Made by a program: the position numbers and the translations under genes | Shown here: positions 31,924 through 43,498 of the stretch, piece after piece | Position numbering within the stretch: the stretch's first letter is position 1 | Layout: every line of letters begins with the position of its first letter | The notes under the pieces: model-generated | Database searches by the model: none | Told to the model about the DNA's origin: nothing | Seen by the model: the letters and a program-made list of their open reading frames with translations, nothing else | Source: Closterium sp. Naga37s-1 | Lineage: Eukaryota; Streptophyta; Zygnematophyceae; Desmidiales; Closteriaceae | Assembly: GCA_947471745.1 (NCBI GenBank) | Contig: CANJKZ010000774.1 | Span: 3,082,001 to 3,146,000, forward strand | DNA length: 64,000 nt | Direction of reading: 5' to 3'

Positions 31924-32026
31924 GAAGGTTCGGATTATCTGTTGTTTCTATGTATTTATGAGTATAAATACGCCTTGTACTCACCTTTAGTGCAACATTC
32001 TCGAGTGGAAATTAGATCCTGTGACA
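31924..32026 (+). repeat. 3' LTR remnant of element G
   Basis: GAAGGTTCGGATTATCTG through CCTGTGACA repeats the end of the 5' LTR and is followed by the CCGTC target duplication and resumed copia C gag. Confidence 0.92.
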
Positions 32027-32031
32027 CCGTC

Positions 32032-33467
32032 GGTCCAGCAGCTTCGTGAGTGGTACGCTGGGCGTGGGAGGTCTGAGGGTGCTGGTCCCTGCACTTACGT
32101 TCTGCGCACCGGCGGGCGTCGTAGAGAGACGTGCGGGCTGCCTCACACTGCGCAGCGCTGCTTCGGTCGTCTGACTGACGCCTGGCGCACCCAGTTTCCT
32201 GACGCCGTTGAGCTCCCTCGCTGGGGTGATCTGCTTAAGCAGAATGTTGCTATCTTTGATCTTGATTTCGATGCTATCCTTGCTGCCATATACTGTGACT
32301 GATAGTGCTGAGGGTGACTGTTACCTGAGTGTTCCGCCCGACCCGGGCATTGAGGCTTCTGCTTTAGGTGCTAGTGTGTCTGCTGCTCCAGGTACTGGTG
32401 AGTCTGCTGCTCCAGGTGCTGGTGAGTCTGCTCTCTCTGGTACTGCACCTACTGAGGCCTTGCACACTTTCACACTTGACTCTGGTGCTTCGCGCTCCTT
32501 CTTTCGCGACAGCACCACACTCACGCCGCTCAGTCGGCCTGTCGCAGTCTCCCTGGCTGACCCCTCTGGGGGCCCAGTCCTTGCGCACTCTTCCACGGTT
32601 CTACCGTGTCCTGCGGCCCCGTCGGGCTTGCTGTCGGGACTCCACCTCCCCTCGTTCTCTACGAACTTGGTGAGTGGAGCTGACCTCCAGGACGCGTTGG
32701 TTGACCAGTTCACCCCTAGAGGTCAGCGTGTGACCCACTGCACTTGCTCTCGGACGGGCCGCCACCTGGCCACGTTCACCCGTCGGCCTGGGTCGAGTCT
32801 GTACACACTGACTACTGCGTCTCCTCCGGTCACTGCGTCTGGTCAGGTAGCCGAGTCTAGTCAGGTGTTCGCTGCCGCGTCCAGGTCTAGTCCAGCGTCT
32901 GCCCCCTGCTCGTGTCGTCCTCTGTTGCAGGAGACTCTCCTTTGGCACCACTGCCTTGGTCACCCCTCCCTGCCTCGTCTTCGAGGTATGGCCTCCCGTA
33001 CCCTTGTCTCGGGTCTCCCCCGGTACCTTCCTCCCCTTCCTTCAGGGCCTGCCCCCACCTGTGTTCCTTGTATCGAGGGCCGGCAGCGCGCCGCTCCTCA
33101 CTCCTCCTCGTTCCCTCCGACAGAGGCTCCCCTGCAGACTCTTCACATGGACGTGTGGGGCCCACCCCGCGTCCGTGGACAGGGTCACGAGCGTTACTTC
33201 CTGCTGGTCGTTGACGACTACTCGCGTTACACCTCAGTCTTCCCCTTGTGCACCAAGGGTGAAGTCACTGAGGTGTTGATCGACTGGATCCGCGGTGCAC
33301 GTCGCCAGCTCAACGAGATTTTCGGCTCGGACCTTCCTGTTCTGCGTCTGCACTCAGACAGAGGTGGTGAGTTTTCCTCCGACCTTCTGAGGGCCTTCTG
33401 TCGTGCGGAGGGCATCCGCCAGACGTTCACACTTCCGGCCTCCCCACAGAAAAATGGGATTGCTGAG
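32032..33467 (+). pseudogene. copia C: gag end, protease and first half of integrase
   Basis: Gag resumes with QQLREWYAGRGR, the C-X13-C-X3-H-X4-C motif (CTYVLRTGGRRRETCGLPHT) and WGDLLKQNVAIFDLDFDAIL. A frameshift near 32290 precedes the protease (LDSGASRSFF, about 32480). Integrase follows: LLWHHCLGHPSLPRLRGMAS, MDVWGPPRVR, VVDDYSRYTSVFPL, LHSDRGGEFSSDLL, and stops in the NGIAE motif at 33467, where copia F begins. The other half is at 39626. Confidence 0.88.
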
Positions 33468-36400
33468 GCAAGAAGTCAACAAGTGAGGCACAGTAGGGAC
33501 AAGGCCTAACACAGTACAGAAACGCTGATGATCACAAGGCTGAAGTGCCTTGGTGAAAACATCAGCAGTGTTGGCCTGAGAGGCCACGTAAGCAAGACGA
33601 AGCTGGCCACGCTGCTGCAACTCTCGAGCAAGGAAGTAGCGCAGAGAAATGTGCTTCGTTCTGTGCTCCAGTCTGTGCTCCTGACACAAGGCCAGCATGG
33701 CCTTGTTGTCGACGTACAGAACTGGAGGAGAACGAGGCGCCTCTCCCAAGTCGGTCAGCAGGTAGGTGAGCCAGCGAAGCTCCTGTGCAGCCATGGCCCA
33801 GTGAAGCCAGGTGGGCGGCGCAGCCAGATCTCCTCGTGCAGGCTGCCCTGTAGGAAGGCTGTGCTGAAGTCAAGCGAGTGGAGCTCGTAGTCACGCTGAG
33901 CAGCAACGTGCAGCAGTACCCGAAGAGTGGTCATCTTCGGGGTAGGGGAGAAGGTCTGAAAGAAGTCAACTCCCTGTCGCTGACTGAAGCCACGTGCAAC
34001 GTAACGCGCCTTGAAGGCAGGCGGAGAACCCGGCGGCCGCTTCACCCTGAAGATCCACATGCCACTGACGATGTTCACCCCAGGTGGGGGAACCTTGTCT
34101 ACGTAGGTGCCTGTGGACTTCCAGGAAGCCATCTCTGCGTCCATGGCTGCCTGCCACTGAGAGGAGTAGGGACCCTCTATCGCCTCTGTGTAAGAGCGTG
34201 GGGTCCGGATGTCTAGTGCATCCGGGTCTCCCTCAGGGGTACGCAGCATGGACACGAGATGAGGTGAAGCAGCGGCAAAGCACTCAAGGTCCTCCTGTCT
34301 GTCCTCAAGGACGTCCGTGCCAAGAGCACACTCACCCCCGACGGACGGAGGACAGACAGACGCAGACTCAGCAACAAGACTAGCGGCGTAGTCTAGGCGA
34401 CAGGCTGCAGCAAAGTCAGCAAGCTCAGTAACAAGAGCAGACGCAGCAGTGGACTCAAACAGAGGGTCAGTGACAGCAGTGGCCAGAAAGCGTGTGACAG
34501 TAGGACTAGCAACACGAAGGGAGTCAGACTCCGGGTCCGGACCGTCAGAAAGAGAGGACGCAGGAGGAGAGGGCAGAGGGACACGCTGTGGAGCAGTAGA
34601 AGGACGCAGTGTTATAGAGTGAGTGCCAGGGACAAGAGGAAGATGCGGACGCGAAACACGACCAGCGCGAACAGGACGGACAGGCGACGCAGAACGAGAC
34701 CCAGGCGACACAGGACGAGACTCAGGCTCACGACGCTCCGTAAGACCTCTAGTCGGACCAGAGTAAGGAGAAGGACCAGGCAGCGGAGAGGCCGGCTGCA
34801 ACTGCGACCGGGACTGGACGGGCGGTGGACTCAGGAAAGGAGGAGGAGGACAAGGAGAAGGCGGGGAGCCAAGAACCTGCTGAAGGAGCGGAACGTAGTA
34901 CGGCCGCGGCCGCGTAACGCCTCCAGAAACAGCAGAGACAGAACCGGTACCCTCAGCCCCAGGGTCTCCAGTCCCAGCAGCACCTCCAGCAGCTCCAGCA
35001 GCAGCACCACCTCCAGCAGCAGCAGCACCTCCAGCAGCTCCAGCACCAGCACCACCTCCAACACCAGCACCACCTCCAGCAGCAGCACCACCTCCAGCAC
35101 CAGCACCACGTCCAGCAGCAACATCACCTCCAGCACCAGCAGCACCTCCAGCAGCTCCAGCACCAGCAGCACCTCCAGCAGCGCCAGTACCTCCAGTAGC
35201 TCCAGTAGCACCAGCAGCACCTCCAGCACCAGCAGCACCTCTAGGAGCTCCAGCACCAGCACCAGCTCGACAGCGCCGAGAGTACCACTCACGAAGCCGC
35301 TGTGGAGAGAGGGGCTCCCGCCGTGACGGGACACCGAGAGCACCTCCAGACTCAGCACACGCAGGCTCAGCACCCCCAGACGCAGTACCCTCAGGCGCCA
35401 CACCCCCAGGCTCAGCACCCCCAGACTCAGCACCCCCAGTCTCCGCACCCCCAGGCCCCGCACCCATAGGGCAAGCACCCCTAGCAGCACCTGAGTCGAC
35501 AGCTACCTCGACCGGCTCGGCAAGGTCTACCTGGGACACACCTGAGGGGGCAGGACCCTGGGGGGGGAGGGGGTCTACCAGGGGAGTACCTGGTGCCAGG
35601 AAGAGCGGAGGGGGGGGGGGAGAGGCAGTGCGGTAGGGAAAGAGACGGTAGTACGACACCGACTCGTCGAACGTGACGTCCTGAGAGGACAGAACACGAC
35701 GCGAGGCGGGGTGGTAGAACCGCCACCCGGGTGCGTCAGGAGGGAAGCCAAGGAAGACACAGGGAACGGCACGGGAGGACAGCTGGTCCGCGGTAGTATC
35801 GCGGACAAAAGCTCGAGATCCCCAGACACGAAACGCAGACGCATCGCCAACCTTCCCCGTCCACCGCAGAGTAGGTGTGGTCTCCGGCAAGGAGACACGA
35901 GGCTGAAGGTTGATCTGATGCGCCGCGTACTGAACCGCGAACGGCCACAGAAAATGGGGAGCAGCCGCATGGATCATGGACGTACGAGCGACGTCCATGA
36001 CCATGCCAATGCGGCGCTCAGCAATCCCATTTTGCTGCGGGGAGGCCGGAAGCGTGAACGTCTGGCGGATGCCCTCCAAACGACAGAAGGCTCTCAGGAG
36101 GTCGGAGGAAAACTCCCCGCCTCTGTCCGAGTGCAGACGCAGAACAGGAAGGTCTGAGCCGAAACTCTCATTGAGCTGGCGACGAGCACCGCGGATCCAG
36201 TCGATCAACACCTCAGGGACCTCACCCTTGCTGCGCAAGGGGAAGACTGTGGTGTAACGCGAGTAGTCGTCAACGACCAGGAGGAAGCAGCGCTCGTGTC
36301 CCTGTCCACGGACGCGGGCTAGGCCCCACACGTCCATGTGAAGAGTCTGCAGAGGAGCCTCAGTCGGAGGAAACGAGGAGGAGTGAGGGGCGGCGCGCTG

Positions 36401-38515
36401 TCGGCCCTCGACACAAGGAACACAGGTGGGGGCAGGCCCCGGAGGAAGGGGAGTGAGGGACCTGGGTAGACCCGAGACAAGGGCACGGGAGGCCATACCT
36501 CGAAGACGAGGCAGGGAGGGGTGACCAAGGCGGTGGTGCCAAAGGAGAGTCTCGTGTGCCAAAGGGCGACACGAGCAGGGGGCAGACGCAGGACTAGACC
36601 TGGACGCGGCAGCAAACACCTGACTGGACGCAGCTACCTGACCAGACGCAGAGACCGGAGGAGGCGCAGTAGTCAGTGTGTACAGACTCAACCCTGGCCG
36701 ACGGGTGAACGTGGCCAGGTGACGGCCCGTCCGAGAGCAAGTGCAGTGGGTCACACGCTGACCTCCAGGGGTGAACTGGTCAACCCACGCGTCCTGGAGG
36801 TCAGCTCCACTCACCAGGTTCGTAGAGAACGAGGGGAGGTGGACTCCCGACAGCAAGCCCGACGGGGCCGTAGGACACGGTAGGACAGTGGAGGAATGTG
36901 CAAGTACTGGGCCCCCGGAGGGGTCAGCAAGGGAGACCGCAACAGGCCGACTGAGCGGCGTGAGCGTGGTGCTGTCTCTAAAGAAAGAGCGCGAAGCACC
37001 AGAGTCAAGTGTGAAAGTGTGAAAGGACGCAGTAGGTGGAGTACCAGAGGGAGGAGACGTACCAGCACCTGGAGCAGCAGACGCACTAGCACCTAGAGCA
37101 GCAGCCGCACAAGCACTTGGAGCAGCAGACGCACTAGCACCTAGAGCAGCAACCACAGTGCTCGGGTCGGGCGGGACACGCAGGTAACAGTCACCCTCAA
37201 TAATATCAGCATGAGCATACATGGCAGCAAGGATAGCATCAAAGTCTAGATCAAAGATAGGCACATTCTGCAGAAGCAGATCATGCCAACGAGGAAGCTC
37301 AACTGAGTCAGGAAACTGGGTACGCCAAGCATCAGTCAGGCGGTCGAAGCAGCGCTGCGTGGTGTGTGGGAGACCACACACCTCCCCACTACGAGTGCCT
37401 GTGCGAAGAACGTACGTGCAGGGACCTGCACCCCCAGACCTCCCACGCCCAGCGTACCACTCACGAAGCTGCTGAACAGACGGGGTCTCACGGGTGCGCA
37501 GCTGCTGCTGACGCTGGCCGCCACCAAGGCCTCCACGCTGCGTGGCTGCACCGCGACCAGCACCACCTCCTCCGCTACCTCCACCACCGCTGCCGCCGCC
37601 TCCACCGCCTCCGCCACCGCCTCCACGGCCTCCACTGCCGCCACCGACGCCCCCACCCACGGGACCACCCCCACCACCACCTCCACCTCCTCCACCGCTT
37701 CCTCCACCGCCCCCTCCACCACCCTTGCTTCCCTTGCCCTTGCCAGTGCGGCGTCGCCCACTAGGGGCAGACGCAGCGCCGACCTCCTCAGTGCCAACGA
37801 GGTCGACAGCAGCAGCAGAGGCAACAGAGGGGAGAAGGGGGACAGGGGAACACCCCTCAAAGAAGGGGGTGCGACGGTCGCCGCGAGAACCCCCAATAGC
37901 TAAGATACTCTTCTCAGCTGCAGCAAGGCGCTCCTCTAGCAGGTCGACAGTCAGCGCGGTAGGGCAAAGGGAGAGAAAGTGATCCCTGACTGAGGAGAGA
38001 GAGTCAGGGAGGCGGGTGACTAGGTAGTAAAGGGTGATGTACATGGAGGGGGAGTTCGTGGGAAGAAACTCAGTGGGAAGGGCAGCGCGGTAGCGAGCGT
38101 CACTAGTGCGGAGGTGAGCAACTAGGTCAGCAACTGTGGCAAAGGCGGCAAGGTTAGGAAAAAGGTACGGCAGCATGAGGCGGCTGAGGGCAGCAGTGGT
38201 AGGGGAGGAGTAACGTGCAACTACAGCGTCGTACAGAGCCCTAGCACTCTTGTACTGACTAAAGTGCGCGCGCTCAGTAGACGGCAGGTGATTACGCACA
38301 GCAAGACGAGCAGCAGCATCGCGCATGAGCCACTGCGAGCGAACAGTACTGTCAGCATCAGCAGCAGGGGCAGTAGAGGCGCCAGACGTGAGATCAAACA
38401 GTGATAGGCCATCCTTGCTATCGCACTGAAGGAAAAGCTGCAGATCATCGAGCCAGACCTCAAAGTCAACAGCTCGACCCTCAGCATCAAAGGTAAGAAC
38501 ATTGAGACTAGCCAC
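33468..38515 (-). CDS. copia gag-pol polyprotein (element F), RT deleted
   Basis: From ATG 38515 one uninterrupted frame of 1586 codons reaches 33755, the best preserved copia ORF here. About residue: gag 1-340 with Gly-rich tract 265-335; CTYVLRTGTRSGEVCGLPHT near 375; protease DSGASRSFF near 505; HHRLGHPSLPRLRGM near 660; integrase DVWGLARV (728), SDRGGEF (798), NGIAERRIGM (830); GGAE and Ala/Gly linker 1005-1195; RT WIFRVKRPPGSPPAFKARYV near 1490. After LRRPPGFTG the frame jumps to out-of-frame RNase H sequence and stops; the RNase H end (AMAAQELRWLTYLLTD to HLLTS) lies in another frame, 33794-33469. The junction shares GGG. The lost part holds the YVDD catalytic motif, so F cannot copy itself. 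Confidence 0.9.
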
Positions 38516-38559
38516 GACAGGAGCAGCAGTAGGCTAGCAGCAGCAGCAGTGCAACTCGG

Positions 38560-39400
38560 CAGGGCAGGCTAGGCAGGGCGGCGCGGCTCGGCAGTGCGGC
38601 GCTCTTACCAGTGACAAGGCAGGGGTAGGGCCGGGGCAGGGCCGAGGCAGAGCCGGGGCAGGGCCGGGGCAGGGGGGCAGGGCCGGGGCAGGGCCGGGGC
38701 AGAGCCGGGGCAGGGCCGGGGCAGGGGGCAGGGCCGGGGCAGGGCCGAGGCAGGATGCAGGGCCGGGGCAGGGGGCAGGGCCGAGGCAGAGCCGGGGCAG
38801 GGCCTGGGCAGGGTGCAGGGCCGGGGCAGGGCCGAGGCAGGATGCAGGGCCGGGGCAGGGGGCAGGGCCGAGGCAGAGCCGGGGCAGGGCCGGGGCAGGG
38901 CAGAGGCAGGATGCAGGGCCGGGGCAGGGCCGGGGCAGGATGCAGGGCCGGGGCAGGGCCGGGGTAGGGCCTGGGCAGGGCCGGGGCAGGGTCGGAGCAG
39001 GGCCGGGACAGGGCCGGGGCGAGGTTGCGACAGGGCCGGGGCGGGGTCGGGGCCGGGCCGCGGCAGTGCAGGAGCAGGGCCGGGGCAGGGCGGAGACAGG
39101 GTCGGGGCGAGGGCCGGGGCAGAGCTGCGACAGAGCCGTAGTAGGGCCGGCTGGGCCTGAAGGGGGCCTTTAACGGGGCCAAACGGGGCCTGACGGGGCC
39201 TTACGGGGCCTCTAACGGGGCCTGACGGGGCCTTACGGGGCCTCTAACGGGGCCTTACGGGGCCTTACGGGGCCTTACAGGGCCTTAAACGGGGCCGTAA
39301 ATGGGGCCTTAAGGGGCCTTACGGGGCATAACGGGGCCTTACGGGGCCTTACGTGGTGGGCGCTGGCTCTGATGGCAGGCGCAGGGGCCGCGACGGGCCT
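38560..39400 (-). repeat. GC-rich tandem-repeat leader of copia F
   Basis: GGGGCAGGGCC units with interspersed GATGCAGGGCC make up 38620-39130; ACGGGGCCTT units (10-12 bp) make up 39160-39350. Both lie between the primer site and gag on the minus strand. Confidence 0.8.
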
Positions 39401-39448
39401 CGAAGGGAGAGCGTGACGCGCGCGTCAAGTAGGCAGTAAAGAATTTTA

Positions 39449-39492
39449 GTGGTGGGCCCTTTTTAAAAATTCTCGAAACTAGCTCTATACCA
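39449..39492 (-). promoter_or_regulatory. PBS and GGGCCCACCAC block of copia F
   Basis: On the minus strand TGGTATAGAG (39492-39483) follows the LTR and GGGCCCACCAC lies at 39459-39449. The hairpin seen in A, C, D and I is not obvious here. Confidence 0.65.
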
Positions 39493-39625
39493 TGTGAGAA
39501 AGATAGACGAAAGAATGAATGAACTAGACATGAGATGGGTACAAATAGGAAACACATAAGTGTTGTACCCTCTAAGAGCTACCCCACTACAGCCTAAATA
39601 GACCATAGCAGATATAAGTTTGACA
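39493..39625 (-). repeat. 5' LTR of copia F
   Basis: A 133-bp LTR reading TGTCAAACTTATATCTGC to TATCTTTCTCACA on the minus strand. Its outer edge abuts the resumed integrase of copia C. Confidence 0.93.
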
Positions 39626-42600
39626 CCGCATTGGCATGGTCATGGACGTCGCTCGTACGTCCATGAACCATGCGGCTGCTCCCCATTTTCTGTGGCCGTT
39701 TGCGGTTCAGTACGCTGCGCATCAGATCAACCTTCAGCCTCGTGTCTCCTTGCCGGAGACCACACCTACTCTGCGGTGGACGGGGAAGGTTGGCGATGCG
39801 TCTGTGTTCCGTGTCTGGGGATCTCGAGCTTTTGTCTGCGGTACTTCAGCGGACAAGCTGTCCTCCCGTGCAGTTCCCTGCGTCTTCCTTGGCTTCCCCC
39901 CTGACGCACCCGGGTGGCAGTTCTACCACCCCACCTCGCGTGGTGTTCTGTCCTCTCAGGACATCACGTTTGACGAGTCGGTGTCTTACTACCGTCTCTT
40001 TCCCTACCGCACTGCCTCTCTCCCCCCCCCGCCACTCTTCCTAGCACCAAGTACTCCCCCGGTAGACCACCTTCCCCCTCAGGGTCCTGCCCCCTCAGGT
40101 GTGTCCCAGGTAGACCCTGCTGAGCCGGTCGAGGTAGCTGTCGACTCAGGTGCTGCTAGGGGTGCTGAGCCTGCGGGTGCGTGGACTGGGGGTGCGGAGA
40201 CTGGGGGTGCGGAGCCTGGGGGTGCTGAGCATGAGCGTGTGGAGCCTGGGGGTGCTGAGCCTGGGGGTGCTGAGTCTGGGGGTGCTGAGTCTGGGGGTGC
40301 TGAGCCTGAGCGTGCTGAGCCTGAGCGTGTGGAGCCTGAGGGTACTGCATCTGGAGGTGCTGAGCCTGCGCGTGCTGAGTCTGGAGGTGCTCTAGGTGTC
40401 CCGTCGCGGCGGGAGCCCCTCTCTCCGCAGCAGCTTCGTGAGTGGTACACTCGACGCTGTCGCGGTGCTGCTGGTGATGCTGCTGTTGGAGGTGCTGCTG
40501 GAGCTTCTGGAGGTGCTACTGGTGCTGGAGCTGCTGGTGCTGCTGGAGCTGCTGGAGGTGCTGCTGGTGCTGGAGCTGCTGGAGGTGCTGCTGGTGCTGG
40601 AGATGCTGGAGCTGCTGGAGGTGCTGCTGGAGCTACTGGAGGTGCTGCTGGTGCAAGAGCTGCTGGAGCTGCTGGAGCTGCTGGCTGTACTGGTGCTGTT
40701 GGAGGTCCTGGAGGTGCTCGTACTGGAGGAACTGGAGCTGCTGGGACTGGTGGTGCTGCCGGAGTTGTAGCTGGAGACCCTGGGGCTGAGGATACCGGTG
40801 CTCTCTTTGCTGTTTCTGGAGGCGTTGCGCGGCCGCGGCCATACTATGTTCCGCTCCTTCAGCAGGTTCTTGGTCTCCCGCCTTCTCCTGGTCCTACTCC
40901 TCCTTTCCTGAGTCCACCACCTGTCCAGTCCCAGTCGCAGTTACAGCCGGCCTCTCCACTGCCTGATTCTCCTTACTGTGGACCGACTAGAGGTCTTACG
41001 GAGCGTCGTGAGCCTGAGTCGCGTCGTGTGTCGCCTGAGTCGCGTCCTGTGTTGCCTGAGTCTCGTTCTGCGTCGCCTATCCGTACTGTTCGCGCTGGTC
41101 GTGTTTCGCGTCCGCGTCCTCCTCCTGTCCCTGGCACTCACTCTATGACTCTGCGTCCTTCCACTGCTCCACAGCGTGTCCCTCTGCCGTCTCCTCCTGC
41201 GTCCTCTCTTCCTGACGGTCCGGACCCTGCGTCTGACTCCCTCTGTGCTGCTAGTCCAGCTGTCACGCGGTTTCTGGTCACTGCTGTCACTGACCCTCTG
41301 TTTGAGTCCACTGCTGTGTCTTCTCTCGTTGCTGAGCTTGTTGACTTTGCTGCAACCTGTCGCCTAGACTACGCCACTAGTCTTGTTGCTGAGTCTGCGT
41401 CTGCGTCTGTCTGTCCTCCGTCCGTCGGGGGTGAGTGTGCTCTTGGCACGGACGTTCTTGAGGACAGACAGGAGGAGTTTGAGTGCTTTGCCGCTGCTGT
41501 ACCTCATCTCCTGTCCATGCTGCTTGCCCCTGAGGGAGAGCCGGATGCACCAGACATCCCGACCCCGCGCTCATACGCAGAGGCAATAGAGGGTCCCTAC
41601 TCCTCTCAGTGGCAGGCAGCCATGGACGCCAAGATGGCTTCCTGGAAGTCCACAGGCACCTACGTCGACGAGGTTCCCCCGCCTGAGGCGAACATCGTCA
41701 GTGGCATGTGGATCTTCAGGGTGAAGCGGCCGCCGGGTTCTCCGCCTGTCTTCAAGGCGCGTTATGTTGCACGTGTCTTCAGTCGGCGATAGGGAGTTGA
41801 CTTCTTCCAGACCTTCTCCCCTACCCCGAAGATGACCACTCTTCGGGTGTTGCTGCACGTTGCCGCTCAGTGTGACTACGAGCTCCACTCACTTGACTTC
41901 AGCACAGCCTTCCTACAGGGCAGCCTGCACGAGGAGATCTGGCTGCGCCGCCCACCTGGCTTCACTGGATCGTTTCCTGCTGGTACCCAGTGGAGCCTCC
42001 GGCGGCCAGTCTACGGTCTCCGCCAGGCACCCCGTGAGTGGCACGACACACTGAGGACGACTCTTGCTGCTCTTGGTTTGCTCCTTCCACTGCTGACCCT
42101 TCTCTGTTTTTACGCACTGACACCACTCTGCCGCCGTTCTACGTTCTCGTGTACGTAGACGACTTGGTCTTTGCTACTGCTGACACTGAGGCACTCGCCC
42201 ACGTGAAGTCCGAGCTGCAGAAGAGACACACGTGCACAGACTTGGGTGAGCTGACAAGCTATCTTGGCTTGCGGATCACCCGGGACAGAGCACAGCGCAC
42301 CATTACCTTGACTCAGTCACACATGGTGCACCAGGTCCTTCAGCGCTTCGGCTTCACGTACTCCTCGCCACAGTCCACTCCTCTGCCTACCGGTCACTCG
42401 CTCTCAGCTCCACCTTCGGACGAGTCCGTAGAGTCGAGTGGCCCGTATCCAGAGCTTGTGGGCTGCCTCATGTACCTGATGACTTGCACACGACCTGACC
42501 TCGCATACCCTCTCAGCCTTCTGGCTCGCTACGTGGCTCCCGGCAGGCACCGAAAGGTGCACTGGGATGCTGCGAAGAGGGTGTTGCACTACTTGTGCAG

Positions 42601-43136
42601 TACATCGGGCATGGGGCTCGTGCTTGGAGGACGGGCTCGAGTTGTCCTCACTGGTCACGCTGACGCCTCCTGGGTCGACGACTTGGCTACGTAGCGGTCG
42701 TCACAGGGTTACACCTTCAGTCTTGGCTCCGGTTCTGTCTCTTGGCGGTCTACCCGCTCTTCTTCTGTTCTCAGCTCCAGTTGTGAGGCTGAGATCTACA
42801 CTGGCTGCCATGGCTGCACAGGAGCTACGCTGGCTCACCTACGTGCTGACTGACTTGGGAGAGGCGCCTCGTTCTCCTCCAGTTCTCTACGTCGACAACA
42901 AGGCCATGCTTGCCTTGTGTCAAGAGCACAGACTGGAGCACAGAACAAAGCACATTGCTCTGTGCTACTTCCTTGCTCGAGAGTTGCAGCAGCGTGGCCA
43001 GCTTCGTCTTGGTTACGTGGCCTCTCAGGCCAACACTGCTGATGTTTTCACCAAGGCACTTCAGCCTTGTGATCATCAGCGTTTCTGTACTGTGTTAGGC
43101 CTTGTACCTACTGTGCCTCACTTACTTACTTCTTGA
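39626..43136 (+). pseudogene. copia C: integrase end, RT and RNase H
   Basis: Integrase resumes as IGMVMDVARTSMNHAAAPHF. The linker has GGAEP and GAAGAG repeats (40180-40760). RT begins about 41690 (WIFRVKRPPGSPPVFKARYV) and is broken by TAG 41790-41792 where relatives have a Gln-Gly, then by a one-base loss near 42076. FYVLVYVDDLVFA carries the catalytic pair (about 42150). RNase H has HADASWVDD, a CAG-to-TAG change at 42692, SSSCEAEIY with a further frame change, and NKAMLALCQEHR; it ends at 43136. Confidence 0.9.
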
Positions 43137-43365
43137 CTCTGCTTGTACTGTACTCTTTAAACATATACCTGCATGCTTACACTTGCTAGGTTGTGTTCAT
43201 TGTATTGTTTGCTCTCCTTTATATAACTTTGCATGTGAACTGGCCTTGTGGCCATTTGCGTGTGCTCAGACTGCGTGGTGACTTTGTGATCCACCCTGAG
43301 CTTGCTTTGCCTTTCTTGACTGGTCTTGTGACCTCTTGTTCTCCCCCACTTTGCCTATGGGGGTG

Positions 43366-43498
43366 TGTCAAACTTATACATGCTATAGTCTGTTTAGGCT
43401 GTAGTGGGGTAGTTCTTATAGGGTACAACACTTCTAGGTTTGCCACTTGTACCCACCTGCTTTCTAATTCAGTCATGCATTCGTTCATGATTCTAACA
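43366..43498 (+). repeat. 3' LTR of copia C
   Basis: 133 bp after CCTATGGGGGTG, ending TTCTAACA, then AGTCC, which matches the duplication at 25818-25822. Confidence 0.95.

Larger units (their letters stand above)
27963..32026 (+). mobile_element. LTR retrotransposon G (gypsy-type gag), internally deleted
   Basis: A 401-bp 5' LTR (27963-28363) and a 103-bp remnant of the 3' LTR (31924-32026) lie between CCGTC duplications (27958-27962 and 32027-32031) in the gag of copia C. The primer site TTGGTAATCAGAGCCG follows the 5' LTR. Only gag remains. Copia K starts at 29860 inside it, and everything from K's coding part through G's pol to most of the 3' LTR is missing. Confidence 0.92.
33468..39625 (-). 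mobile_element. Ty1/copia element F, 3' end and LTR missing
   Basis: The minus-strand 5' LTR (39625-39493), leader and gag-pol are present. At its 3' end the element stops within the last codons of RNase H (33468), so the 3' untranslated region, 3' LTR and one target copy were deleted. It sits in the integrase of copia C, whose halves end at 33467 and resume at 39626. An 840-bp internal deletion also removes most of RT. Confidence 0.92.
25823..43498 (+). mobile_element. Ty1/copia element C, split by two nested insertions
   Basis: LTRs 25823-25953 and 43366-43498 are flanked by AGTCC at 25818-25822 and 43499-43503, although 17.7 kb apart. Removing C joins chromovirus RNase H to integrase. C is cut in gag by element G (27963-32026, CCGTC duplication) and in integrase by minus-strand copia F (33468-39625). 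Its own parts are 25823-27962, 32027-33467 and 39626-43498, together about 7.5 kb. The LTRs differ by three substitutions and a 2-bp indel by eye. Confidence 0.95.

Noticed and set aside
34831..35490. Leu/Val-rich 219-codon frame and similar frames at 20864-21811, 40396-40770 and 56368-56946
   Set aside because: These are frameshifted readings of the GGAEP and GAAGAG linker repeats of copia polyproteins; hydrophobicity is a codon-frame artefact, not membrane proteins.
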